64,000 nucleotides of DNA from Cereibacter sphaeroides (GTDB lineage Bacteria > Pseudomonadota > Alphaproteobacteria > Rhodobacterales > Rhodobacteraceae), in assembly GCA_003243455.1 (NCBI GenBank), contig QFQS01000001.1, forward strand, positions 1,426,001-1,490,000. Direction: 5' to 3'. Positions 42,303 to 52,064 of this stretch are shown here, piece after piece. The position numbers and the translations under genes were made by a program. The notes beneath the pieces are model-generated. The model ran no database searches. It saw only the letters and a list, made by a program, of their open reading frames with translations, and had not been told where the DNA came from. How positions within the stretch are numbered: position 1 is the stretch's first letter; every line of letters begins with the position of its first letter.

Positions 42303-44195
42303 TCAGGTCTCGCCATCCACCAGCCAGGTGATCTGTCGCAGCGCGACGCGGCGGTTTTGCGGCTCGTCGGCCTGGGTATTCACCTTCAGGAAACGCTCGC
42401 CATAGCCCTGCACGACCATGTTCTCGGCCGGGACGCCGAAGATCTGCGACAGGGCAAGCGCCACGGACTCTGCCCGCCGGTCGGACAGGGCAAGGTTATA
42501 GGCGGCGCCGCCGACGGCATCGGTGTGGCCTTCTATCAGGAACAACTCGCGCGGATTTTTGGCGATCAGGTCGTTCATCAGCCCGGCGATCTGCGCCAGT
42601 TTGCCCGCCTCTTCCGGCCGTATCGCGCTGGAGGCGGTGGCAAAGGTGATCGGTCGCGCAGTCAGTTCCGGTGCAAGCTGGCGCAACTGCTGGATGTCGC
42701 GCACCTGCGCCAGACTGTAGCTGCGCCCCAGATCGGCGCTTTGCGCCTGTTCCAGCAGGGCCATCATCAGTGCGGGATCGGTGTCATCGGTAAACTGCAA
42801 CTCGCGCAAACGCGGGCGGGGCAGTTGCGACACATCGACGGGCTGGTAAGCCCGTGTATCGTCGATAAGCGGCACGCGCGTGCCATCGGGGGTGATCCGG
42901 TCGCGACGGATGACACGCCCCGTCGCATCGCGCACGGTTATGATCTGGCTGCCGTCGGGCCGCTCGATGGTCGTCAGGGTCGAACCGTCTGAATAGCGCA
43001 AGTTGGTCTCAACCACGCCAGGGGCGCGCAGGTTGGCGTTGTCGTCCTTCCAGATCGCCAGATCGCCATTGCCGCGATCAACCACCACCCGATCCCCGGA
43101 ATTCGCAACCACACGGTTCTTGTTGATCAGCATGCCGACCGCGACTGCGCCAAGCGCGACAAGCCCCGCCTTTTCCAGGTCACTGAGACCATCCTTCTTT
43201 TTCGCCTCGGTTGGGGGCGCGGTATTCAGCGTGGTCGCAAAATCCTGTGTGCTGCTGCGCGCACTGTCCGCACCTAGCGTCTGCGTGGTCACATCGGCCG
43301 CAGCGGGCGCTGCCGCCGCACCATCCTGCATCGCCGCCAGCGCGGACAAGGCCGTATCCGGCTGCGGAGCGGCGTCGGTCGATGGCGTAATGGTTTCGGC
43401 CAAGGTATCGACGGCGGCGGCAACCTCTGGGTCCGCCAGCATAGTCTCAAGCGCCTGAGCCTGCTCTGCCGTGGGCTCCGGCACCGGATCGGGCACAGGC
43501 GCGACGATCGAGCTTTCATCGGGTGCGGGCGCCGTCTCTTCCTGTGCCGGCTGCGGAACAGTCGCTTCCGGCGTGGGGGGCGCGGCCTCGGGCGTTGGTT
43601 GGGCGGGCGCCGCTTCTGCAGCCGGGGCATCGGCGGGCGCAGTTGTTTGCTCGGCCTCAGGCATAGTCGCCGCCGGAGCGCTCGGCGCGGGCGCAGCCTC
43701 AGGCTGCTGCGTCTCGGGCGCAGTCTCGGCAGGTGCGGGCTGTGCCGGTATCGCCCCTTCGGCGGCAGGAGCTGTCTCAGGCTGCGTGGCCTCGGGCGTG
43801 GGCTGCGCCGCTTCCGGGGCAGGCTGCACTTCAGGCGCTTGTTCCTGCGTTGGTGCAGTATCGGCATCGGTGGGTGGCTGATCCGCCGCCGGAGCAGCGG
43901 CATCGGGCGTCGTAGCCTCTTGTTCTGGCGTTGTCGCTGGTGCCTCGTCTGCCGGAGGCGTGGCCTCTGGTGTTGCTTCGGGTGCAGATGGGACCGCTTC
44001 GGGTGGCGGGCAATCGGTCATCGTCGGATCTTCGGCGCAGGTCTGCACCTCGACCAATTCAAACCCGCAGACATCTGATCCACAGGCCTCGGGCGCCGTG
44101 GGACGGATCAACGATTGGGCCACCACCGGAATCGGCTGCATCAGCGAAAGGGAAACGGAAAGGGCGGTTGTCGCCTTGAGGATGGAACGTGTCAT
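42303..44195 (-). CDS. OmpA family protein with long Pro/Ala/Glu-rich region
   Basis: 630 residues: signal peptide (MTRSILKATTALSVSLSLMQ through VVAQS), about 200 residues of Pro/Ala/Glu/Thr low complexity (roughly 65-290), a glycine-containing segment with a membrane-like stretch (KAGLVALGAVAVGMLI), and a C-terminal OmpA peptidoglycan-binding domain (FLIEGHTDAVGGAAYNLALS, ERFLKVNTQADEPQNRRVAL). It should tether the outer layers to peptidoglycan. The repeat-rich region can change length easily. It converges on the alpha/beta-hydrolase with a 3-bp gap. Confidence 0.85.
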   Translation of the reverse strand: MTRSILKATTALSVSLSLMQPIPVVAQSLIRPTAPEACGSDVCGFELVEVQTCAEDPTMTDCPPPEAVPSAPEATPEATPPADEAPATTPEQEATTPDAAAPAADQPPTDADTAPTQEQAPEVQPAPEAAQPTPEATQPETAPAAEGAIPAQPAPAETAPETQQPEAAPAPSAPAATMPEAEQTTAPADAPAAEAAPAQPTPEAAPPTPEATVPQPAQEETAPAPDESSIVAPVPDPVPEPTAEQAQALETMLADPEVAAAVDTLAETITPSTDAAPQPDTALSALAAMQDGAAAAPAAADVTTQTLGADSARSSTQDFATTLNTAPPTEAKKKDGLSDLEKAGLVALGAVAVGMLINKNRVVANSGDRVVVDRGNGDLAIWKDDNANLRAPGVVETNLRYSDGSTLTTIERPDGSQIITVRDATGRVIRRDRITPDGTRVPLIDDTRAYQPVDVSQLPRPRLRELQFTDDTDPALMMALLEQAQSADLGRSYSLAQVRDIQQLRQLAPELTARPITFATASSAIRPEEAGKLAQIAGLMNDLIAKNPRELFLIEGHTDAVGGAAYNLALSDRRAESVALALSQIFGVPAENMVVQGYGERFLKVNTQADEPQNRRVALRQITWLVDGET

Positions 44196-44366
44196 GAGCC
44201 TGTCGCGTCTTTCATCAAGGTTGCCATATGTTTCGGAACGCATAGCAAAGCGGTGGGGTTCCGGGCAATGGAGTGGATGGTGTAGGTTGCCGCCCCCGGC
44301 CAGCCGCGATAGCTTGTCGACCGACAGGGATGTTCACGCGGCGCTCAACTGCTGCCGGAGGTTTCC

Positions 44367-45440
44367 ATGATTGCCAAGACCACCCCTAAACCCATCACCC
44401 TTGCGCTTCAGGGCGGCGGGTCGCATGGCGCGCTGACCTGGGGCGTGCTGGATCGCCTGTTACAGGATGAGCGGCTTGATATCCGCGCGATCAGCGGCAC
44501 CAGCGCCGGCGCGATGAATGCGGTCGCGCTGGCCAATGGCATGGCGTCGGGCGGGCGCGACGGCGCGCGCAAGGGGCTGGAGAAGCTTTGGCGCGTGGTC
44601 AGCGATTCCGCGCGGTTCTCTCCAATCCAGCGCGGGCCATTCGCGCGGATGACAGGCAATTACAGCCTGGATCATTCGCCAGGCTATCTGTTCTTCGAAG
44701 GGCTGAGCCGCATGTTCTCGCCCTATGAGTTGAACCCGCTGGGGATCAACCCGCTGCGGGGAATGCTGAACGACCTCATCGACTTCGACCGGGTGAATGC
44801 GCTGCCTGATCTGGCCGTGCATGTGACAGCGACCAATGTGCGCACGGGTCGGCCGCGCGTCTTTGGCCCGGGTAAGCTTTCGACCGAGGCGGTTCTGGCC
44901 TCCGCCTGCCTGCCACAGATGTTTCCCGCCATCGAGATCGACGGCGAGGCTTACTGGGACGGCGGGTTCAGCGGCAACCCGGCGCTGTATCCCCTGCTGA
45001 CCAGCACGGTTTCGCCCGACATCCTGATCGTCCAGATCAACCCGCTGCTGCGTGCCGAACTGCCCCGCACCGCCCGCGAGATCATGAACCGGGTGAACGA
45101 GATCAGCTTCAACTCCAGCCTGGTGAAAGAACTGCGCTCGATCGAACTGATGCAGCGGGTGGCCGAGGCCAAGGGGATCGACCTTGGCGTCTATACCCAT
45201 ACATATCTGCATTTGATCCATACCGATCTGGAGGTGAAGGATCTGGTCGCCTCCAGCAAGCTGAACGCGGAATGGGCCTATCTGAAGCTGCTGTTCGATT
45301 TCGGTCGCGACTGGTGTGATAACTGGCTGGAAGAGAACTTCGACAGCATCGGTGTTCGCTCGACACTCGACCTTGACGACATCGAGGGCAAGGCCCGGCT
45401 GCCGCTGCCCCCGCTTGGTGCGGCGCAGGCGGCCGAGTAG
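44367..45440 (+). CDS. Patatin-like phospholipase
   Basis: A 357-residue serine lipase: oxyanion-hole LALQGGGSHGALTWGVL (residues 12-28), nucleophile Ser46 in AISGTSAGAMNAV, and catalytic Asp198 in YWDGGFSGNP, forming the patatin Ser-Asp dyad. It has no signal peptide. GGAGG lies 5 nt upstream of the ATG. It is followed after 15 bp by a lipoprotein hydrolase gene, so the two are probably cotranscribed. Confidence 0.9.
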   Translation: MIAKTTPKPITLALQGGGSHGALTWGVLDRLLQDERLDIRAISGTSAGAMNAVALANGMASGGRDGARKGLEKLWRVVSDSARFSPIQRGPFARMTGNYSLDHSPGYLFFEGLSRMFSPYELNPLGINPLRGMLNDLIDFDRVNALPDLAVHVTATNVRTGRPRVFGPGKLSTEAVLASACLPQMFPAIEIDGEAYWDGGFSGNPALYPLLTSTVSPDILIVQINPLLRAELPRTAREIMNRVNEISFNSSLVKELRSIELMQRVAEAKGIDLGVYTHTYLHLIHTDLEVKDLVASSKLNAEWAYLKLLFDFGRDWCDNWLEENFDSIGVRSTLDLDDIEGKARLPLPPLGAAQAAE

Positions 45441-45455
45441 GCCGAAGGAAGCCCT

Positions 45456-46580
45456 GTGCGTCAGACCTTTTCCCAAATTGTCGCATTGGCTTTGTGTATC
45501 GTCATTCTCGCCGGTTGCGCACAGCGCGGCTCGATCACCGTCGATCCAGCCGCGGCGGCCGTGGGGTCGGTGCAACCAATCCTTGTCGCTTCAAGCAGGG
45601 TCAGCGATCCCGCCGGTCCCGGCTATCTCCGGGCGGCGGGGGATAGCCTAAGCTTCTCTCAGATCGACGTGTCGGTCCCCCCCGACCGCAAGCCGGGCAC
45701 CGTCACCTTTCCACACACCAATCCTCCGAACCCGAAAACCGATTTCCTGACCGTCGGCGGAGGCCGCATTGCCGACCGCCGCGCCTTCATCAAGGCGGTG
45801 AATGCCGCTGTCGCGCAAAAGCCCGTGAACCAGCGTGAGGCATTCGTCTTTGTCCACGGCTTCAACACCAATTTCGCCGAGGGCCTGTATCGGCAGGCAC
45901 AGATGCGCCACGATTTCGGTGCGCCGGGCATTTCGATACATTTCGCCTGGCCCTCGGCAGGCAACGTGCGCGCCTATGCGACCGACCGCGAAACGACCCT
46001 GCAGGCGCGCGACGATCTGGAGCAACTGATCGACATTCTGGTGCAGACGAACGTAACCCGGATTGTCCTGGCCGGGCATTCGATGGGCGCGTTCCTGTTG
46101 ATGGAAGCGCTACGGCAGAAGGCGATCCGCGGCACCCCGAGCGATTTCCGCAAGCTGCAAACGGTTGTCTTGATGGCCCCTGACATCGACGTGGGCGTAT
46201 TCCGCAGGCAGGCGCAGGCCCTAGAGGGCGACGGCGTCTCGATCTACATCTTCACCTCAGAACGTGACCGCGCACTGCGGTTCTCGGCCGTGCTGCGCGG
46301 CACGGGCGCGCGGCTGGGGGCGCTGTCGGACAACTCGCAGGTCGCGGACCTGCCGGTAACAGTTATCGACCTGAGCGCGCTTGATGGCAACCAGGATGCT
46401 CAGAACCATTTCAAGGTCGCGACTTCGCCGGTGATGATCTCGCTGATCAGGGGGCTGGATGCCTATGGTAACCAGACACTGAGCGATGCTTCCAATGCCC
46501 GCAGCGGGTTGATCGACTCGAGTGTTGGCATCCTGAAGGATATAGGGTCTGTCGCGCTTCAGCCCTTCGCGGTGAAATGA
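45456..46580 (+). CDS. Lipoprotein alpha/beta-hydrolase (DUF900 family)
   Basis: 374 residues starting with GTG: lipoprotein signal with lipobox LAGC (Cys22), then a DUF900 hydrolase core with FVFVHGFNTNFAEGLYRQAQ, ISIHFAWPSAGNVRAY and the nucleophile VLAGHSMGAFLLMEAL. The family is annotated as serine esterases/lipases of unknown substrate. It is envelope-anchored, downstream of patatin in the same direction, and convergent with the MFS gene. Confidence 0.85.
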   Translation: MRQTFSQIVALALCIVILAGCAQRGSITVDPAAAAVGSVQPILVASSRVSDPAGPGYLRAAGDSLSFSQIDVSVPPDRKPGTVTFPHTNPPNPKTDFLTVGGGRIADRRAFIKAVNAAVAQKPVNQREAFVFVHGFNTNFAEGLYRQAQMRHDFGAPGISIHFAWPSAGNVRAYATDRETTLQARDDLEQLIDILVQTNVTRIVLAGHSMGAFLLMEALRQKAIRGTPSDFRKLQTVVLMAPDIDVGVFRRQAQALEGDGVSIYIFTSERDRALRFSAVLRGTGARLGALSDNSQVADLPVTVIDLSALDGNQDAQNHFKVATSPVMISLIRGLDAYGNQTLSDASNARSGLIDSSVGILKDIGSVALQPFAVK

Positions 46581-46584
46581 CGGC

Positions 46585-47799
46585 TCAGGCCTCGGCACTG
46601 TCCACAGCTGGCCAAAGCAGTGTCGCGACCCAGGTTGCGATGGCGGCACCAAAGCCCAGCAAAAGGAATGTCACCGGCATGCCAAGCGCCGCACCCAGCC
46701 AACCGGCCAGAGGATAGGCGACCAGAAGGCAAAGGTTGGCCAGTGACATCTGCGCCACGAACAGGATTTGCAGATCGGCCGGATCGGCAAAGCGGCGGAT
46801 CAGGAAAGTGATCGGCGTCAGCGACCAGGCAACGCCGAACCCCAGCAACGCCCAAAGCAACAGAAGCCCGGCGAGGCTTTGCTGCAACGCACCGAAGGCA
46901 AGCCCGGCTGCCAGGATGGACGATCCGATGAGCATGATGCGCCGGTCCTTTATCGCGGTCAGAACCAGCGGAAACAGCACCGCACCCAGGATCGACCCGC
47001 CGCCAAAGGCGAAAAACGCCCAGGCCGTCGCATCACGGCGCAGGTCGAACAGGCCCTGCACGATCACCACGGTATTGACCATGACCATTGCCGTCGCCAG
47101 CGCCACCGCTACGTCGATGGCGATGACCGAGCGCAGCTCAGGCATGGCAAGGAACATCTTCGGCCCGCGCAGCAGCTTGGACCAGAACCGTTCGTTCCGC
47201 ACCGATACATGCTCGGGCATGCGCGCGCCATTCACCAGTGCAGCTGAAACGATGAAGGCTATGGCGGACAGCGCAAAGATCCCTGCTGCAGCCAGAAAGA
47301 ACAGCAGACCCGCCGCCAGAAGCGGGCTGATCGGCCCCTCCAGCTCTGATGCGATCCGCGACCGGGCGAGCGACCGCGTATAGTCCTCTTCGCTGCCCAG
47401 CAGATAGGGCACAACTGCCAGGTAGACATAGCCAAATGTGGCCGAAGCGACGGCAAACACAAACACCAGCAGGTTCACCTGCCATACCTGCGTCACGAAG
47501 GGCAGAAGGAACAGGCTGGCCGCGCGGATCAGGTCCAGCGCGATCAGCAGGCGCTTTCGCGGGATACGCTCGGTCAGCGCCGCAAGGATCGGCGCGGCCA
47601 GGACATAGGCCAGCATCTTCAGCGACAGCGCCGTGCCGATCACCGCCCCGGAGTCTTCGCCCGCCAGGTCGAAGGCCAGAAGCGCCAGCGCAACCGTCGC
47701 AATACCGGTCGCGACAAGCGCGATGACATAGCCTGCGAACAGCCGGTAGTAGCTGCGCTTGTCACTGACGCCCGACCAGCCGAGCGCCTTGTCAGCCAT
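46585..47799 (-). CDS. Major facilitator superfamily transporter
   Basis: About 404 residues with twelve predicted helices; the family loop motif appears as ALTERIPRKRLLIALDLIRA between helices 2 and 3. The sequence resembles small drug-exporter-type MFS proteins. The ATG at 47799 lies inside the end of the RND gene (8-bp overlap), so it is the third gene of an export operon. Its substrate is unknown. Confidence 0.82.
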   Translation of the reverse strand: MADKALGWSGVSDKRSYYRLFAGYVIALVATGIATVALALLAFDLAGEDSGAVIGTALSLKMLAYVLAAPILAALTERIPRKRLLIALDLIRAASLFLLPFVTQVWQVNLLVFVFAVASATFGYVYLAVVPYLLGSEEDYTRSLARSRIASELEGPISPLLAAGLLFFLAAAGIFALSAIAFIVSAALVNGARMPEHVSVRNERFWSKLLRGPKMFLAMPELRSVIAIDVAVALATAMVMVNTVVIVQGLFDLRRDATAWAFFAFGGGSILGAVLFPLVLTAIKDRRIMLIGSSILAAGLAFGALQQSLAGLLLLWALLGFGVAWSLTPITFLIRRFADPADLQILFVAQMSLANLCLLVAYPLAGWLGAALGMPVTFLLLGFGAAIATWVATLLWPAVDSAEA

Positions 47800-50700
47800 T
47801 GGCGACCACGGGCTTGGCGCTGCGCCCGCCATGCACTGCAACATAGAGCGTCGGAAGGAAGATCAGCGTCAGCAGAGTGGCGATCAGCAAGCCACCCATG
47901 ATGGCAAAAGCCATCGGGCCCCAGAACAGAGTCGGCGCGATGGGCAAAAGCCCAAGCACCGTGGACAGCGCCGTCAGCAGCAGCGGTCGGAACCGGCTGA
48001 TCGCCGCCGTCACCGCCGCCTCCTGCACCGACATCCCCGATGCCCTGTCCTCTCCGATCTGGGTAATCAGGATGACCGCGTTCTTTGCGATCATCCCGAT
48101 CAGCGCGAGGATGCCCAGAATGGCCACAAAGCCCAGCGAACGCTGGAATAGCAGCAGTGCCCCCACAACGCCGATCAGACCAAGGGGCAGCAGCAGGATC
48201 ACCATTCCCGCATCGCGGAAACTTTGCAGCTGGATCATCAGCAGCGTGATCATCAGGAACACCATCACCGGCACGACGGCAAAGACCGATTGCTGGCTTT
48301 CGGCGCTGGTTTCGACCGTGCCGCCGACCTCTACCTGATAGCCCACCGGCAGGCTGGCATTGAACTCGGCGATCTTGTCGGTCAGCGCGGCCACAGCCGC
48401 CTCTGGTGTATCGCCCTGCGCCACATCGGCCAGCACGGTCAGCGTCGGCACCCGGTCGCGGCGCCAGACAAAGGGCTGCTCCTGATCGTAGGAAAAGTTC
48501 GCGAACTGGCTCAGAGCAACGGTCCGCCCGCCGGGGATCGGCACCTGCAACGTCTGGATGTTGTCCAGTGTGATGCGGCTGCCATCGGCTGCACGGGCGA
48601 CGATCGGGATCAGGTAGATGTCGTCGCGCAGTTGTGAAACCGTGGTGCCCGAGATTGCCGTGTTCAGAACCGACGACAGGTGCGCACTGGTCAGGCCCAG
48701 CCTGCGCGCGCGGTCCTGGTCGATCTCGACACGCAATTGCCGGGCGGGTTCTATCCAGTCGAAATGGACCTGACGCGCGTTCGGATAGCTGGCGACAATT
48801 CCTGCAAGGTCCAGCGCCTTGCTGCGCAGCACCTCAAGGTCAGGCCCGCTCAGCCGGTACTGCACCGGCCAGCCGATCGGCGGCCCAAGCTCCAACGGAC
48901 TGACGCGGCTGATCGCCTGCGGAAAGGTCTCCGTCAGATAGTCCTCGATCTGCGCCTGCAGACGTTCCCGCGCCGCGAAATCATTCGCCATGACCACAAT
49001 CTGGGAATGGTGATCGCTTGGAGGCTGGATCGACAGCGGCAGGTAGAACCGGATGACGTTGCGCCCGACGTAAGAGCTGTAGAACTGCGCCTCTCCGGTC
49101 TCTTTGATGAAGTCCTCGATCTGCGCGACCGCATCCTCGCTGGCAAAGATCGAGCTTGAACGCGGAAGCTGGAAGTCGACGATCAATTCGTTCCGGTCCG
49201 AGGCCGGGAAGAACTGGCGGTCGACCAACCGCAACCCCAGAACGGCCAGCGCAAACATCGCGGCCGTCAGGGCAAAGGTGATCCATTTGCGCCGTATCGC
49301 CGTTTCAAGCAGACGGCGGAAACCTTGCATCAAACGGCCCGGCTGCGGCTCTGCCGTGCCGGGGGCTGGGGGTTTCAAGAGAACAGACCCGATGATCGGC
49401 GTGAAAAGTACTGCTACGAACCATGACGCCAGCAGCGCAATCGCTACCACCATGAAAAGCGAGATCGTGTATTCGCCCGCCTGGCTTTCGGCGAAACCGA
49501 TGGGCACAAAGCCGGCGATGGTGATGAGCGTGCCCGTCAGCATCGGCGCGGCCAGCTTTGAATAGGCAAAGGTCGCGGCATTGTCGATCGTGTCCCCCAG
49601 GGACAGACGCCGCAACATTGCGTCCACCGTGGTCATCGCATCGTCGGTCAAAAGCGCCAGCGCGATGATAAGCGCACCAAGCGACACGCGGTGAAGGTCG
49701 ATGTTTAGCTGCTGCATGACAAGGAAAACGGCCGACAGCGTCACCGGAATTGCAATGGCCACGACCGCGCCGGGCCTGACGCCAAGCGCCAGGAAACTGA
49801 CCACCAGAATGATGATCACCGCCTGCATTAGCGATGTCGTGAAATCGCCGATTGCCTGATCTACTACGGCAGGCTGATTGGAAATCAGGATCGGCTCGAT
49901 GCCGACGGGCAGGTTGGCGACAATGCCCTTCATGGCCTTCGTTACGTCTGCACCAAGCTCGAGGATGTCCCCGCCCTCGGCCATCGAGATGGCCAGGGCG
50001 ATGGCCCGCTGCCCGTTTATGCGCAGCAGTGGCTGCGGCGGATCGGCATAGGCCCGGCGCACCGTTGCGATGTCGCCAAGCCGGATCATGCGCCCGTTCG
50101 CGACCAGCGAGACGTTCAGAAGATCAGCCTCGTTCTCGAACGACCCAGAGACGCGGATAGCGATATTCTCAAGCCCGGTGTTGATGACGCCAGACGGCCG
50201 CACCACGTTCTGCGCCGCGATAGCCTGGAATATCTGGCTATAATCCAGCCCCATGGCCGCCACACGGTCCGGCTGGAACTCCAGAAGTACCTGTTCTTCC
50301 TGCGTGCCGACCCATTCGATCTTGGAAATGCCATCGACTTCGCGCAGCAGGTCGGATCGCACGATATCAACCTGATCGCGCAATTCCCGGTCGGAAAAAC
50401 CATCGGCGGTGAAGCCGTAGATGATGCCGAACACGTCGCCAAAGTTGTCGGTGAAGAACGGCCCCAGCACGCCCTGCGGCAGGGTGTGGCGGATGTCGCC
50501 GACCGAGTTCCTTACCTCTTGCCAGACGCTGGCCACCCTGTCGGGCGGGAACTGGCCATCAAGATCGACATAGATCGTGACGATCCCCGGTCGCGTGATC
50601 GACCGCAGGGAATCGAGACCGGTCGTTTCCTCCAGCCTGCGCTCCAGCCGGTCGGTCAACTGGGTCTGCGTGTCCTCCATCGTCGCGCCGGGCCAGACGG

Positions 50701-50854
50701 CGGTGACGAGCATAGTCTTGATCGTAAAGGTCGGATCTTCGTCACGACCAAGGTTGATGAAGGCGAAGGTCCCGGCGATTACCGAGATGAGCATCATGTA
50801 AATGGTTAGCTGACGACTGCGGATCGCCCATTCCGAAAGGTTCGGACCGATCAT
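47792..50854 (-). CDS. RND family efflux permease (AcrB/MexF-like)
   Basis: A 1020-residue inner-membrane pump with the RND layout of twelve helices and two large periplasmic loops. TM4 carries SLGALIIALALLTDDAMTTV, with the proton-relay Asp residues; the second half has LGILALIGMIAKNAVILITQ. Family length is about 1000-1050, so it is complete. It works with the periplasmic adaptor encoded just upstream (ATGA overlap); no outer-membrane factor gene is present. The substrate cannot be inferred. Confidence 0.92.
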   Translation of the reverse strand: MIGPNLSEWAIRSRQLTIYMMLISVIAGTFAFINLGRDEDPTFTIKTMLVTAVWPGATMEDTQTQLTDRLERRLEETTGLDSLRSITRPGIVTIYVDLDGQFPPDRVASVWQEVRNSVGDIRHTLPQGVLGPFFTDNFGDVFGIIYGFTADGFSDRELRDQVDIVRSDLLREVDGISKIEWVGTQEEQVLLEFQPDRVAAMGLDYSQIFQAIAAQNVVRPSGVINTGLENIAIRVSGSFENEADLLNVSLVANGRMIRLGDIATVRRAYADPPQPLLRINGQRAIALAISMAEGGDILELGADVTKAMKGIVANLPVGIEPILISNQPAVVDQAIGDFTTSLMQAVIIILVVSFLALGVRPGAVVAIAIPVTLSAVFLVMQQLNIDLHRVSLGALIIALALLTDDAMTTVDAMLRRLSLGDTIDNAATFAYSKLAAPMLTGTLITIAGFVPIGFAESQAGEYTISLFMVVAIALLASWFVAVLFTPIIGSVLLKPPAPGTAEPQPGRLMQGFRRLLETAIRRKWITFALTAAMFALAVLGLRLVDRQFFPASDRNELIVDFQLPRSSSIFASEDAVAQIEDFIKETGEAQFYSSYVGRNVIRFYLPLSIQPPSDHHSQIVVMANDFAARERLQAQIEDYLTETFPQAISRVSPLELGPPIGWPVQYRLSGPDLEVLRSKALDLAGIVASYPNARQVHFDWIEPARQLRVEIDQDRARRLGLTSAHLSSVLNTAISGTTVSQLRDDIYLIPIVARAADGSRITLDNIQTLQVPIPGGRTVALSQFANFSYDQEQPFVWRRDRVPTLTVLADVAQGDTPEAAVAALTDKIAEFNASLPVGYQVEVGGTVETSAESQQSVFAVVPVMVFLMITLLMIQLQSFRDAGMVILLLPLGLIGVVGALLLFQRSLGFVAILGILALIGMIAKNAVILITQIGEDRASGMSVQEAAVTAAISRFRPLLLTALSTVLGLLPIAPTLFWGPMAFAIMGGLLIATLLTLIFLPTLYVAVHGGRSAKPVVANG

Positions 50855-51951
50855 GAAGAGGCTCCCGGCACGCGCACGGCCTGACCGGGTCGCAGCGCCT
50901 GAACGCCTGCGGTCACGACCATCTCGCCCGGCTCCAACCCGCCCGCGATCACGACGGAAAGCGGCAGGAAGCGCTCAACCTCGACGGGACGCAGCGATAC
51001 GGTTTGGGCGGCTTGGTCCACGATCCAAACGGCCGGTTCGCCGTCCGCCCGCGTAAGGGCAGTCGCCGGAATTTCGATAGCGTTGGTTTCGTCGAAAACG
51101 GCGGTACCGGTCACTGTGGACCCCAGCCGAAGCTCGGCCGGCGGCGCGATCAGACCGACGCGTACGCGAAAGGTGCCGGTGACAGCATCGGCGCGGGGCG
51201 CCACCTCACGGATGCGCCCTTCGGCACTGACATTCGGGCTTTGCGACAGGGCGACCGTCACGATTGGATCGGCGGGGCTGGTCTCGATCACGCCGGCTGG
51301 CACATCGAACACCGCGTCAAGCCCGCCATCGCGCGCGATCTGCACGATGCTGCGACCTGCGGTCACAACCTCGCCCGCTTCCGCACCCGTTGCGGTGACA
51401 ACGCCCGGCGCATCAGCATAAAGCGACGTGTCGTTCAGCCGCCGCGCCGCGATGCCGTATTGTGCGCGGGCGGAGTCGGCCTGCGCATTGGCGGTATTGA
51501 GCGTGGCTTCGGCCCGCTCATAGCCCGCGCGCGCAAGAAAGCCGCGATCATAAAGCTGGCGCTGCCGGTCATAATTCGCGCGCGCCTCGGAAAGCTGAGC
51601 CTCGGCAGCGGTCAGCGCGGCTTCTGCAGAGCGCACGCCGTTCTCTTCGTCTGTCGGGTCCAGCCTGGCAAGCAATTGACCAGCCTCGACATTTTCACCC
51701 ACGTTCACAAGACGCTCGACCATTCTGCCACTGATGCGGAATCCCAGATCTGCCTGAACCTTGCTTTCGACAGTGCCCGCCAGCGAGATGGTATCGCCCG
51801 ACTTGCTTTCCTCGACCACCACGACACGCACGGGGCGAGCCTCGGTCTCGGCCTCCTCCTCCGATTCGCGGCAACCTGCGGCAAATGTCACGAGGCCAAG
51901 GGCCAGAACCAGCCGCAGCGCGGGCCGGGCTTTGAACGGGAGGATCGGCAT
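50851..51951 (-). CDS. Efflux RND periplasmic adaptor subunit
   Basis: A 366-residue membrane-fusion protein: lipoprotein signal ending FAAGC, barrel-sandwich half LGFRISGRMVERLVNVGENV, an alpha-helical hairpin (EAALTAAEAQLSEARANYDR) and beta-barrel plus membrane-proximal domains. AAGGAGA lies upstream of the ATG at 51951. It is the first gene of the MFP-RND-MFS operon and links the pump to an outer-membrane channel encoded elsewhere. Confidence 0.9.
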   Translation of the reverse strand: MPILPFKARPALRLVLALGLVTFAAGCRESEEEAETEARPVRVVVVEESKSGDTISLAGTVESKVQADLGFRISGRMVERLVNVGENVEAGQLLARLDPTDEENGVRSAEAALTAAEAQLSEARANYDRQRQLYDRGFLARAGYERAEATLNTANAQADSARAQYGIAARRLNDTSLYADAPGVVTATGAEAGEVVTAGRSIVQIARDGGLDAVFDVPAGVIETSPADPIVTVALSQSPNVSAEGRIREVAPRADAVTGTFRVRVGLIAPPAELRLGSTVTGTAVFDETNAIEIPATALTRADGEPAVWIVDQAAQTVSLRPVEVERFLPLSVVIAGGLEPGEMVVTAGVQALRPGQAVRVPGASS

Positions 51952-52064
51952 CAGGTGGTCTCCTTTGAGGCCAGCATCCCGGATAATGCCCAGGATGCCG
52001 CTATGCAGTGCGTTAGGCGGCAGCGGAAGTTTCCCGCAACCCACCCGATATATTCAAGCGCCGA

